A stretch of DNA of 64,000 nucleotides from NCBI GenBank assembly GCA_039720395.1, contig CM077828.1:19324717-19388716 (forward strand), given 5' to 3'. Below the pieces are notes generated by a model. That model saw only the letters and a list, made by a program, of their open reading frames with translations. It was not told where the DNA came from and searched no databases. Source of the DNA: Liquidambar formosana (taxonomy: Eukaryota; Streptophyta; Magnoliopsida; Saxifragales; Altingiaceae). The position numbers and the translations under genes are program-made. Each line of letters begins with the position of its first letter. Position 1 is the first letter of the stretch. Below are positions 53,701-61,396 of this stretch, in pieces.

Positions 53701-54230
53701 TTCTCATAATTTGCGATCTTGAATTTTTCCGGAAGCTGAGTCTTTGATTCAGAAGTGATCCCATCCATGGAGAACATGAAGCTGTCTAAGCCTTGTGACT
53801 TCCGCCAGGCGGTTTTCATTTGGTTCATCTGTTCTTTCATTTCTTGGTTTTCTGTTTCCAGTTTGTCCATCCTTGGATCTTTTCCCTTTGCCCTCACATC
53901 CCTCTTGGCTTGGTATTCTTCATAGTCTCCGTCATCCCATATGCCATCAGTGCCTCCGGTTCTTTGGATAACTATTCCTTCTCCTTCCTCCCTACTGGGT
54001 GCTTCTGGGCTTTTAGGCTTGTCTTTCCCTGTTTCCAAGACGCTCAGCCTCTCACTCATCTTGGTAACCATTTCTTTCATTTCAGCTCTGTCACGCACCA
54101 TCATGGCCATGAGTTCTGCCAAGGTTGGTTCTGTCGTCTGTCCGCGTTCCATCACTACTAGCTCGGTTTCTGCTTTTCTTAAACGGTTCGATGTAGGGGA
54201 ACGGACCCAAGCCCAGCCTGGTGTACGCAA
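47769..54230 (-). CDS. Ty3/gypsy Tat-lineage gag-pol polyprotein, uninterrupted
   Basis: The frame is 2153 residues; the likely start is Met27 (54152). Domains in order: coiled-coil and Retrotrans_gag (about 30-340); a zinc-knuckle-like CX2HX4HX4C (417-430); aspartic protease with active site VDNGSALN (Asp666); a G-patch-like segment (about 816-860, GMGMGKRGQG); reverse transcriptase with Asp1224 and YVDD (1286-1289). A first RNase H (about 1430-1550) has LYLSVFEEALG where the catalytic Asp is expected. A second, archaeal-type RNase H (about 1576-1700) keeps D1581, E1619, D1643 and D1693. Integrase has the HHCC finger (H1805, H1812, C1843, C1846) and a D1875, D1936, E1971 triad with the canonical 35-residue spacing, then a GPY motif near 2116. 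No chromodomain is present. All these motifs are intact, so the protein may be active. It makes element particles and new DNA copies. Confidence 0.95.
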   Translation of the reverse strand: MRTPGWAWVRSPTSNRLRKAETELVVMERGQTTEPTLAELMAMMVRDRAEMKEMVTKMSERLSVLETGKDKPKSPEAPSREEGEGIVIQRTGGTDGIWDDGDYEEYQAKRDVRAKGKDPRMDKLETENQEMKEQMNQMKTAWRKSQGLDSFMFSMDGITSESKTQLPEKFKIANYEKFDGTGDPKQHLRQYLSITKMRGLNSDQVLCAFPLSLSGDASKWYYAVDKKITDSWEALTQEFTDKYNYNTMLDVTLRDLEMTRQKPDETFSDFLSRWRTKAVKMVSRPAEIDQVNMILRNLTPVYFDKMLTSSVMDFQQLYQCGTRIEDAIHKGQIEGKPRRVFGASNSAPSGANRANGPTQATVSAVQQAERKPRFFHDLGVPLSKAFVNLMKRGHLQALEVRSLPNPIPSFWKQNEFCDFHQRIGHRTDNCVRLRHEIQDLIDTGKLPPPGEEKKPNVHQNPLPNYKGATPPYVNMLAEGAEGYDPLALIVAVCAPWEDSDEERDGTTKNIWAEIKADDTEDSMHLTRAGRHFKPSHLEGDHPGREVNQEGDGEELRQRMRILEQEEEEDRVLKQLKKTQANISLWGLLVASRKHRQAVLDALAKQEVPIETTPQQILSLMRVGESPDEVILTFSKGDLPAEGSEHAKPLYITVECKDLKIPVVLVDNGSALNVCPMRTATRLGFGNEDLAPSAITVRGYDNSSRPVLGTFQACCKVGPVISVVEFCVMDIPANYNLLLGRTWLHPLEAVPSTVHQKIKLPWEGGVLIIHGDGEITGQVSGIKAGEENPGWRGFELVQMLERKDEGMEEVHPDFGEGIRHTVAHIMKKMGYMPGMGMGKRGQGVTELPDFRMQTNRKGIGYAEEEELPKNKNTLNGNFVKEGEDFPYCGFPEPWFDKYSKRRVPGLEVFFAAELRLGITKGKPLGKEVLEVDWAENLGNLSLLLSEQGLDILVLTEEEAVTNLTKLITEANGGTSLWVWKKGAEIRAYSNAGDKSPPAKDKLTTSSVPKFLENTTAVTTPIANEMDSDFAYVDVSLEEYIAQMSEDPDLNKIINDNQERNFEPIKSETILINLGTNENPKEIQVGSTLSTQERSSLSTLLQEFQDVFAWSYADMPGIDPEIVQHRIIVKEGSKPVKQRLRRMQPEWSIKVKEEVSKLLEVGFIRAVDQADWVANIVPVPKKDGRVRVCVDFRDLNKACPKDDFPLPHIDVLVDNTAGSALMSFMDGFSGYNQIQMAPEDMTKTTFTTGWGTYCYTVMPFGLKNAGATYQRMATTLLHDMMHREVEVYVDDMIVKSETRESHLDNLQKFFERIREYKLRLNPQKCTFGVTSGKLLGYMVTNRGIEVDPVKIKAIMEMPPPKTEKEVRGFLGRLQYISRFIAGLTSTCEPIFKLLKKGEPKEWNDQCQRAFEVIKEYLLKPPILVPPRPGKPLLLYLSVFEEALGSMLAQHDDQGREHAIYYLSKKLHEYEVRYTAVEKSCFALVWAVQKLKHILINYEVWIICRMDPLKYLFEKQTLNGRLSRWLFLLAGFELTYVTQKAIKGGAVADFCAEHSVPGQALDDDFPDENLLNIECVRTWKMYFDGASNQYGNGVGVILITPDNLHVPLSIKLNFHNSNNTTEYEACIAGLEALLALNVEEVEVYGDSALVIAQVQNIWKTKEEHLKPYQSYLEKLALKFQKITFTPLPRSQNQFADALATLASLIHIPEKAQLQPLIIQQSSRPAHEATIMFIEEEFDDGKPWYFDILNFLEREVYPEEATRKDRRALRLLATQYVLCSGNLFKRSANGIHLLCVDKEAAQTLVSEVHGGDCGPHMNGRMLAKKLIRLGYYWTTMEMDCVEYVRKCHQCQVYSNMQYTPPVELHQLTSSWPFSVWGIDVIGKITPKATGGHEYILVAIDYFTKWVEAKAYTELKAKHVAKFIETHIIYRYGVPHEVISDNGSHFQGEVQSIFEKYSIKHHKSSPYRPQTNGAVEAANKNIKHILEKSAKTYKDWAEKLPGALWGYRTSVRTSTGATPYALVYGMEAVLPVELEVQSLRVMVESQIPEVEWKRDRYEQLALLDERRLKSLYHVQGYQRRVARAFNKKVRPRNLKEGDLVLKEMLTRVSDPRGKFRPNWVGPYIIKAILSGGAVRLMDEEGNEFTQPVNLDRLRKYYI

Positions 54231-54480
54231 ATCTGACCGTGAGTGCTCAATTCTTTACTGAAATTTTGACCAAGGCAAGTGATTAAGTTCATGCCCCTTT
54301 TATTGAATGAGAGCTTTATTAGGCTTTACCCAATTCTGTCCTATCATACCTTGGGCCTCGTCATGTTTACTAAATCTTTCAAGTGCCCAAGGTTTGACAG
54401 GTACACAAAGTAGATCATTTTCCAAGCTTAGGCCCATTACAAATGCTCTCATCTCACAAACTCTTTTGGATCCAAGCCCA

Positions 54481-54513
<33 letters not shown>

Positions 54514-55193
54514 GGCTTGAGTCCAATTTCAAAAATCACACACCTTACTCTCATTGGGCCTAAGCTTAATAAATAATCAACTTCGAATTTCAATTTTAAA
54601 TTGGATTTGCTTTTGTTCATCAAATCGGGTGAATCCTAATGCCTACTCGGTCCATGCAGTCCATTAGCCTTTTCAATTTGAGCCCAACATTCACACACCT
54701 CACCTCTCATTGAATCAAAGGCCCAAAAATTTATATTTCTTTTTCTTTTTTTTTAGGTTTGACCTGTTTGGGCTTTCCTATTCCCATTGGTAGATGAAAA
54801 AGTGGGCTAGTGCTCCTCTAGCCCGACAACACTTGACGACCCGAAAACTTGCTACGTTCGAATTTAACCCAAACCCGAAAGCCCGTTTGCTCGCTCGACA
54901 GCCTAGCCCGTGGCTGTCGACCGACGCTATTTCGGCGATTGACAGCCTAAGTGTCGCTTTGTCAATAAAGTGGCAACGTCAGCCGCTAACCACGGATCTC
55001 GAGGGGATTAATTTAATCCCCTACCACTGGTAGTGTAGGGTTTCTGATAGCGTGTCGGGCCTCCCGACAATGCATCAGCCCTCGAGTCCCTCCCTTGACT
55101 CTTAGCTTTAAAAACGAAAATCGATCGCCGGCGATCCAAAATTATTTGACACTCAAACCCTTACCTCCTCAAATCTCTTACTCTCCTAGATCT
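54231..55193 (-). other. 5' leader of the Tat element, part next to gag
   Basis: No sense reading frame precedes gag, unlike Ogre ORF1. It contains a T run of about 30 (54483-54512). Short frames over the run are artefacts. A TATA-like 'gctttaaaaacg' near 55106 on the plus strand could serve the antisense frame at 55194. Confidence 0.5.
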
Positions 55194-55742
55194 ATGGCCT
55201 CTTCCTCCGCTTCCCGAAATCGTCCTGACCTGAACGCTGTGCCAGAGGCACAACCAGACATATGGCGACCAATGTTCCCAACCCAAAATCAACTTATCAC
55301 GGTCAATGATACCGTGGTACACAACCCTACAAACGCGACGGCGGTAGCCGCGGGACTCATCACTCCTCGTGATGAAAGGATTTTAAACGCTAGGTCCGAC
55401 ATGGACCTTATGGGGGACGCCATGGCCTTGAGTGTTCGGGCCACCATAGTCACCTCTAGCATGGCTCGGCGTCTCCACACTAAGGGTGTGGAAGTCGGGA
55501 GGTTAAACCACCATATTCTCAGCCTTCAACGAACCATCCGTCAATCCGGTCGGACGATAAGGACTTTGAGAGAGGAGAACAGAGTACTGAAAGACATGGT
55601 GGACGCTTATGCCAGGGGCGTCACACCTAGGGTTGTGGCTCTAGAAGGGCTCGAGGATCAGATTCGGGACCAACTTGAGAGTCTCCGGAAACGGCCCGAA
55701 GCTGGTCCCTCCAATCCTACTCAAAATACTACTAACGAGTAG
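55194..55742 (+). CDS. Antisense ORF 3: coiled-coil protein in the 5' leader
   Basis: An uninterrupted plus-strand frame gives 182 residues from the ATG at 55194 (MASSSASRNRPDLNAVPEAQ). A longer version starts at 55095; I prefer 55194 because the sequence before it is low-complexity and pyrimidine-rich like a 5' leader. The C-terminal half has heptad-like character (LHTKGVEVGRLNHHILSLQR, then ENRVLKDMVDAY) and a second helix (LEGLEDQIRDQLESLRKR), suggesting a coiled coil and self-association. I recognise no family. It is antisense to the retrotransposon, like genes 1 and 2, but on the other side of gag-pol. It may be a real third passenger gene or an accidental frame. Confidence 0.5.
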   Translation: MASSSASRNRPDLNAVPEAQPDIWRPMFPTQNQLITVNDTVVHNPTNATAVAAGLITPRDERILNARSDMDLMGDAMALSVRATIVTSSMARRLHTKGVEVGRLNHHILSLQRTIRQSGRTIRTLREENRVLKDMVDAYARGVTPRVVALEGLEDQIRDQLESLRKRPEAGPSNPTQNTTNE

Positions 55743-56677
55743 CATCTTTCTCCTTCTCCGTTTTGTTGTTCTTTTTCTGGGTCTTTGTTTTTTTCTTTTC
55801 TTTTTCTGGAGTATAGTAAATGAACATAAAAGGAAATTATATTCACATGCATGAACTAAAACCAGACTACATATTCTGCACTACTAGCTACAGTAAGCCA
55901 AAATACAAAATACATATTAACTCCCAAAGTAGTGCATGTAAACGGGCAAAAGTCCGATGATTGCCAGAACTGGAATCATCCTCCTGAATGGGATCCTCTC
56001 ACATGCGCAGAAATAGGCCACTTGGAGGGTAAGCACAGTGAACAGGATAGCGAAGACGACGGGACCCCAGGAACACATTGTGGTGGAGGAATGAGCCTTG
56101 GTGGGGTGACAAAAAGGAGCACTTATAGATGATTTTCCGACGACTAGGAATAGTAGGCCTACGAACAGAAAAACCCTTTTTTATTTTATTTTACTTTTGG
56201 GCCTAGGTCCAATAACAATATCTCACATCTTCCCTCAATCGGGCTCAACTTGAAACGGCTAATGAGTAGCATGGGCCTCGCCCCGTACTCGCGATAAATG
56301 CCTAATCATGGATGCATTATGACACACAACATGACACATATTCAAACAAGGTTATGCAAAAAGCGGCTGGTTGGGGTTTTCTATGTGGATTTAGGCAATG
56401 GGTACTTCAACTTCAAGGGTCACCCAAGCTAGGACGCTCAATGAGCAATCCGTTAACGTACTCACTAGCTTATCACAGGCTAGTGGCACAGGCTGTGGGT
56501 TAGTGATGCCAACTTTCAGTAACCATAGGCGCGAATGGGGCCCGGTACCTTCCGTCAGACTTTCACCGAGGGTATAAGGGTAATCGTGCCCGTGTGTGCA
56601 ATTTGTGGTTTCATTCAATTAAATTCCTTTGTTTTAATTAAAGCCAACAATTTATCACATGGAGTCTAGCTCTCAAA
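55743..56677 (-). other. 5' leader of the Tat element, part next to the primer site
   Basis: No gene recognised. Plus-strand short frames (55932-56132, 56312-56503) have no family features. Confidence 0.4.
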
Positions 56678-56695
56678 TCCCCAGTGGAGTCGCCA
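56678..56695 (-). other. Primer binding site, tRNA-Arg type
   Basis: On the minus strand TGGCGACTCCACTGGGGA follows the 5' LTR after one base. The first ten bases pair with the acceptor end of plant tRNA-Arg (GGAGUCG plus CCA), the primer reported for Tat/Ogre elements. Confidence 0.75.
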
Positions 56696-56696
56696 C

Positions 56697-58250
56697 TGTG
56701 AGCGCAAGCGGGAGTCGCCACCCAATTTAGCTTTGGGAACTGTGTTTTTTGGTCAAATTCGAGGTCCAGAGATTCAAGTCCGGAGCTAGGGTACATTATT
56801 GGGAAGGTATTAGGCACCCAAAAATGCCCGGTCGAAACCGGCCTCCGTGAATAATTGTTGGCTTTAATTAATCAAGGTATTTAATCGAATTTAACCCTAA
56901 GCATGCGAAAATGCAACAATATGCCAAGCACGCGAATGATTATGCAAATAAGAAAATGATCAAGTGGAGAAATGGTTAGTAGCACATGGCATGACAGAAT
57001 ATACAGGAGATAATAACTCACGGAAAGCAAAAATAAATAAACAGATAAAAGAGTGCCTAAACTACAATGCGTACGCACCATGTGTTGGTGCGTGCGCACC
57101 GTATGGTGGTGCGTGCGCACCAAGTGGATTCAAAATGGCCATTTGAAGCAGACGAATTTTTTCTGTCAGAGCACAGGGTGCGTACGCACCATGAAGTGGT
57201 GCGTACGCATCAGCAAGACAATTTCCCTACATTTTCCACTAACATGCATTTTATAAATAAAATATTAACACTACTAACATTAATTTAATCTACAAAACTA
57301 CCAATCAGCATACACTAATATTAAACAAAAGATACAACCATTAATATATACAAAAAATACTCACACTAACATTAAATATTCTAACCATACTTAATAAAAT
57401 AACCTAACTAATATTATAATGATATAATCTAATCTATTTTAATCAAAACCAGAATAAATTATGATAAACAATATAACCCACACGTACTCACATTAAACCC
57501 ACGAATATAATATTAAAACTAATTACTCTAACATTAACTAATTCTCTACCAGGAGAAGTGGTGCGTACGCATCACGCAGTGGTGCGTACGTACCAACTTA
57601 GCTTAAATGATGAACGGTCAAAGTTGGTCAAACTGTGGTCAAAATGACCAACCAAAGGTCCCACATGATAGGTCTCAACAAGACGAATTCGCCTGTCAAA
57701 TTTGGAGTCAATCGGGCCAACCTAAGGTCTTCAAATGCTAGGGAACACGGTACCTGTGGGTGAGTACGCCCACACTGGATCACTGTCCACTTCACCTTCA
57801 ACCTCAGAACGGGTTGAAGCTGAAAAATGCAGTATTGAGCTTTGTCCCGTGCTAACTTCTCCCTAACTTATCTTACTCATTTCTTAACCGAATTTAATGA
57901 TTCAAAAACCAAATTGAAGCTCTTGCAGTGTACTACAAGCGCGCATAAATCGTTCATCCAAAAACTTGCAGAATCATGATTATTTTTTGGGTCAAAGTTT
58001 TGAGTTTATAACCCGAAAACCCGTCAATTCAAGAACTCATGTCACGGCTATTTTCCTTCAAATCTAACATTACCAATGATTTTCTTGACCTTAACAATGT
58101 AACATGGCATCATTATATTAAACAATAACTCATAGAAACAAATATGCAGTATAAATTTACAGTGCATATATATATGTGTGTCTGTGATACGTACCCCTCA
58201 GGTTTGAATGCTTCCAATATCAACGGGCAAAATTCCCTTCTCGCAGCTTC
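56697..58250 (-). repeat. Partial 5' LTR of the Tat element
   Basis: Matches 39775-41327 with very few differences (for example near 56906 and 57930). It stops at 58250, so about 566 bp of the outer (U3) part is missing. Seven palindrome decamers are kept. A short rearranged stretch lies near 58225-58232. Confidence 0.9.
57068..57592. repeat. 21-bp-phased palindrome arrays in the 5' LTR
   Basis: Same sites as 40146-40670, at 57068, 57089, 57110, 57179, 57200, 57562 and 57583. Confidence 0.95.
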
Positions 58251-58289
58251 CAATATCAACTGTTGATGTATGCTCTAACACCTGGCTTC
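58251..58289. other. Filler DNA at the broken end of the Tat element
   Basis: 58251-58260 repeats 'caatatcaac' from 58214 just inside the LTR. 58260-58289 is a perfect 30-bp inverted copy of 59324-59353. Together they look like templated filler made during double-strand-break repair. Confidence 0.75.
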
Positions 58290-58536
58290 TTCCCCATCCT
58301 CATCATCCAACTCCGCAAGAAGAACTGACGAAGGGATGTAATAGGGATGGAGCCAAAACAATTACAAAATGCAGTCCATTGGACTAGTTCATGGGCTGCT
58401 CTATTAACAAGCCTGGGGATAGCAAAAACATTCCAAACAGAAAAAGAATTTAACAAGGATCTAGCTACTTTGGTTAAAAGGAGTTTAACAAGGATCTATT
58501 AGCAAGTTGGTTTAAATGGAGTACCGCCTTATTAAT
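58287..58536 (-). repeat. Second copy of the left flank (LINE tail), 250 bp
   Basis: Matches 39525-39774 base for base as far as I can see, both ending ...CCTTATTAAT. It encodes, on the minus strand, the LINE RNase H-like remnant (VNRAAHELVQWTAFCNCFGS). Confidence 0.85.
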
Positions 58537-58794
58537 ATCACGCCTTGTTAAAATGTGGTACTATGTTTAAAATATCTTTGTCATAAATATTTTTGTCAAA
58601 TGACATGGTCGTTTAGTAGCATTTGCTTGACTTATTAAGCGAATGATTTCAAATTCAATTTCATAAATGAAAAACATTAATACCCATTTATTGATATTAA
58701 AAGTTTAAGAGTAGAAGGTAAATTCCATAGAGATTGAGGGACTCAAGAAATACATGAATCCTTTTTCTAGAAGGGCAATTATGGAGAATATGGG
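58537..58794. other. Right flank of the Tat insertion
   Basis: AT-rich. This is where WAKL copy B exon 1 would be expected, but I see no signal peptide or GUB_WAK codons. Confidence 0.4.
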
Positions 58795-59100
58795 ACACCC
58801 ACCGGATTTGAATTCTTCAATTCGTGTCTTTTTTTTTTCCTTTTAATTCTAGCTTGTTTTTTGAATTTCATGATCCACATAATTTATTGAGGCTTTTGAC
58901 TTTTTTTCTACTTTGAAAATGAAACATAGCAGCAGAAGCCTGCGCGATGCTTCCCCGAAAAGGACCAGCGCAATCTTACAAGTCAATATAAAAAGGAGGA
59001 TGAGATATTTTACCAAAGAAGATTTCACTCTTGATAATAAGTTTATTTATTTATTAAGAATTATAGATATACTTTTGAGAAGCACACCTAAAACTTAACC
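58795..59100 (-). pseudogene. WAKL copy B upstream (promoter) remnant
   Basis: 'cacccaccggatt', 'gaatttcatgatccacataa', 'tactttgaaaatg' and 'agcctgcgcgatgcttcccc' match the copy A2 upstream region at 13711-13860 in the same orientation. The TATA-like 'ctctttatag' is not kept. It is the 5' flank of copy B, separated from exon 2 by 19.6 kb of mobile DNA, with exon 1 lost. The plus-strand frame 58913-59098 is not a gene. Confidence 0.6.
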
Positions 59101-59490
59101 TCTCAACCAGCCAATTAATCTCACAAGGATGATGATAATTTTTTTTTATCATTTTTTTTTTCTTTTGGACAATCAATAGAACTTACCTCTATCAATCTAT
59201 ATCCCTAACACTTCTTTAATATCAATAAATACGTATTAATATTTTTCCATGAGCCCGAACTCAGTATCGTTCGGTTACCTAGTGAGGCAAATACATACCA
59301 CTAGACAATTTCTTCATAAGCTTGAAGCCAGGTGTTAGAGCATACATCAACAGCTGTACTTATGTAAACTCAATGTTATGAGAGGCAACAAGGAAACTCT
59401 CAGAAAAGTAATTTGTTGGGATGCCAAGCATACTAGAAATGGTCAATTTAAAATAAAACGTCAAACATACTAGAAATGATCCCCATTAAT
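59101..59490. other. AT-rich sequence with the filler donor site
   Basis: No gene. 59324-59353 is the source, or the inverted partner, of the 30-bp filler at 58260-58289. Confidence 0.5.
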
Positions 59491-60251
59491 GTTGGAAATA
59501 TACCACATCTCACACCGATTAAATATCAAGTTTAACATGTCTTTATATACTTGTTTGAGCTCTCCACTTATAAGCTTAGACTTTTAAGTTAGAAACTTAA
59601 CATAGTATCAGATAAGGGTGTAAAATTGGCCCATTGGCCCATGGCCCACTCTAGCCCAACTCGAAAAGATAAGGTTAAGCCCACCTCGAAACCCGTTTAG
59701 GTCCAGACCAACCCTAGCCCAATCTTAAAGATGGGCTTAGGATTTGTAGCCCAACTTAGCTCAAAGCCCAACCCAAGGTCCAGCCCAAAGTTAGCCCATT
59801 TTATAGTGAATAATATATTATTATTTTATGACTATATGAGTTATATTTATTGCTAGATTCACATGAGATTAAAAATAATTAAATAAAATTTTCAAATGTT
59901 ACAAACAAGCAAGAAAAGACACCCAATGATTATATTTATATCTTCTATTTTATTTTTTTCTCAATTAACAGAATGAATATATTTTAGCCAACGATTCATT
60001 TGCAAATGTCATATTATAAATAATAAAAGTTATTAAATCATATAAACATTGACATAATGTTTGTAAATGTCTTTATAAATTATAAATATTTTACATATAG
60101 AAACTTTAAACTTTAAAGAATTTAAATGTTACTTAATAAAGAAATCATTAAAAAGGAAATTAGCCTGAATTAGGCCCAATCCGAGGCCCGACGTAAGCCC
60201 GAAGCATGTCTTAAGCCCAAGATTAGGCGCGGGCTTAAGTTTTTTTTTTAT

Positions 60252-60651
60252 GGGAACGGCTATTGCAACCCCCCATTCCTATAAGCCCACCCCCCATCCT
60301 TTAGGTTTTTAAGGTTTTATACAAAATATAAAAAGTTTTTATGAAAACCGGCCGTAATGTCCACTAGAAAACATCATTTTGAACAACTTTGCAGAAGAAA
60401 GTTTTACCAAAATCTATCGTTTAAATATACTTTTTAACCATTTATAACATTTATTTCATTTTTTGCCAAAAAGTCTACCTAAACGATAAATTTTGGAAAA
60501 ACTTTCTTCTATAAAGTTGTTCAAAATGATGTTTTCTAGTGGATATGATGGTTGGTTTTCATAAAAACTTTTTATATTTTGCATAAAACCTTAAAAACCT
60601 AAAGGATGAGGGGTGGGCTTATAGGAATGGGGGGTTGAAATAGCCGTTCCC
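60252..60651. mobile_element. Foldback MITE copy 1 (Mutator-type)
   Basis: Nearly perfect hairpin of about 400 bp with arms of about 180 bp. Starts 'gggaacggctattgcaaccc' and ends with the mirrored 'aatagccgttccc'. Flanked by TTTTTTTAT on both sides, a likely 9-bp target duplication. Confidence 0.75.
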
Positions 60652-60660
60652 TTTTTTTAT

Positions 60661-61059
60661 GGAAACGGCTATTGCAACCCCCCATTCCTATAAGCCCACC
60701 CCTCATCCTTTAGGTTTTTAAGGTTTTATGCAAAATATAAAAAGTTTTTATGAAAACGGGCCGTGATGTCCACTAGAAAACATCATTTTGAACAATTTTG
60801 CAAAAGAAAGTTTTTCCAAAATCTATCGTTTAAATATACTTTTTAACCATTTATAGCCTTTATTTCTTTTTTTGCCAAAAAGTCTACCTAAACGATAAAT
60901 TTTGGAAAAACTTTCTTCTGCAAAGTTGTTCAAAATGATGTTTTCTAGTGGAAATCACAACCGGTTTTCATAAAAACTTGTTATATTTTGCATAAAACCT
61001 TAAAAACCTAAAGGATTGGGGTGGGCTTATAGGAATGGGGGGTTGCAATAGCCGTTCCC
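60661..61059. mobile_element. Foldback MITE copy 2, head-to-tail with copy 1
   Basis: Same ends and interior as 60252-60651 with a few substitutions, separated from it only by the TTTTTTTAT-type spacer. Confidence 0.75.
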
Positions 61060-61396
61060 TTTTTTTATTTAGCCCAGCCTAAGCCCGGCCCAAATAATAC
61101 TAAAGCTCGATTAAGCCCAGCCCAAGCCCAGTACAGCTCGCACGAAGTGTAGCCCAACCCATTTTAAACCCCAAGTATCAAAGCATGTTGTTCTTGACCC
61201 GTTTCACTTGTGATCCCGTCTTTATTGTTCACGTGACAAGTCCGTTATTATCTTGTTAGGCTACACATGAGGGGGAGGGTTAAAAATATACTACATCCCA
61301 TATCAATTAAATATTAAGTTTAATATGTTTTTATATTCCTATTTGAAACCGTCTACTTATAAGTTTAAATTTTTAAATTAGAAACTTAACAATTAA

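Larger units (their letters stand above)
39775..58250 (-). mobile_element. Ty3/gypsy Tat-lineage retrotransposon with antisense gene cassette
   Basis: On the minus strand the order is: partial 5' LTR (56697-58250), tRNA-Arg-type primer site, leader with an antisense reading frame, gag-pol (47769-54230), two antisense intron-containing genes (43367-47589), 33-bp minisatellite, polypurine tract and 3' LTR (39775-41893). A second, archaeal-type RNase H in pol, the absence of a chromodomain, the long pol-to-LTR region with tandem repeats, and the Arg primer site all fit the Tat/Ogre/Retand group. LTRs differ at only a few sites over 1.55 kb and pol is open, so insertion is young. The outer end of the 5' LTR is deleted, so no 5-bp target duplication can be read at that junction. 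TTAAT at 39770-39774 recurs at 58532-58536. Confidence 0.9.
59612..61173. mobile_element. hAT-like non-autonomous element inside the TRIM
   Basis: Flanked by an 8-bp duplication AGTATCA(G/A) (59604-59611 and 61174-61181) that is part of the TRIM primer site. Ends 'ataagggtgtaaaat' and 'attttaaacccca' are imperfect inverted repeats of hAT type. The interior is rich in AAGCCC and AGCCC words and holds two foldback MITEs. Confidence 0.55.
59491..61391 (+). mobile_element. TRIM (miniature LTR retrotransposon), split by a nested element
   Basis: Left LTR 59491-59602 (112 bp, TGTTGGAAATATACC to AACTTAACA) and right LTR about 61279-61391, with a perfect ATTAA duplication (59486-59490 and 61392-61396). 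A methionine-type primer site (TAGTATCA, then AAGC after the insertion is removed) follows the left LTR. The purine tract TGAGGGGGAGGG (61268-61279) precedes the right LTR. Without the 1.56-kb insert it is about 340 bp, typical of TRIMs. No coding capacity. Confidence 0.75.

Noticed and set aside
48438..54261. Plus-strand frames opposite gag-pol
   Set aside because: Shadow frames of the 2153-residue polyprotein; no independent signals.
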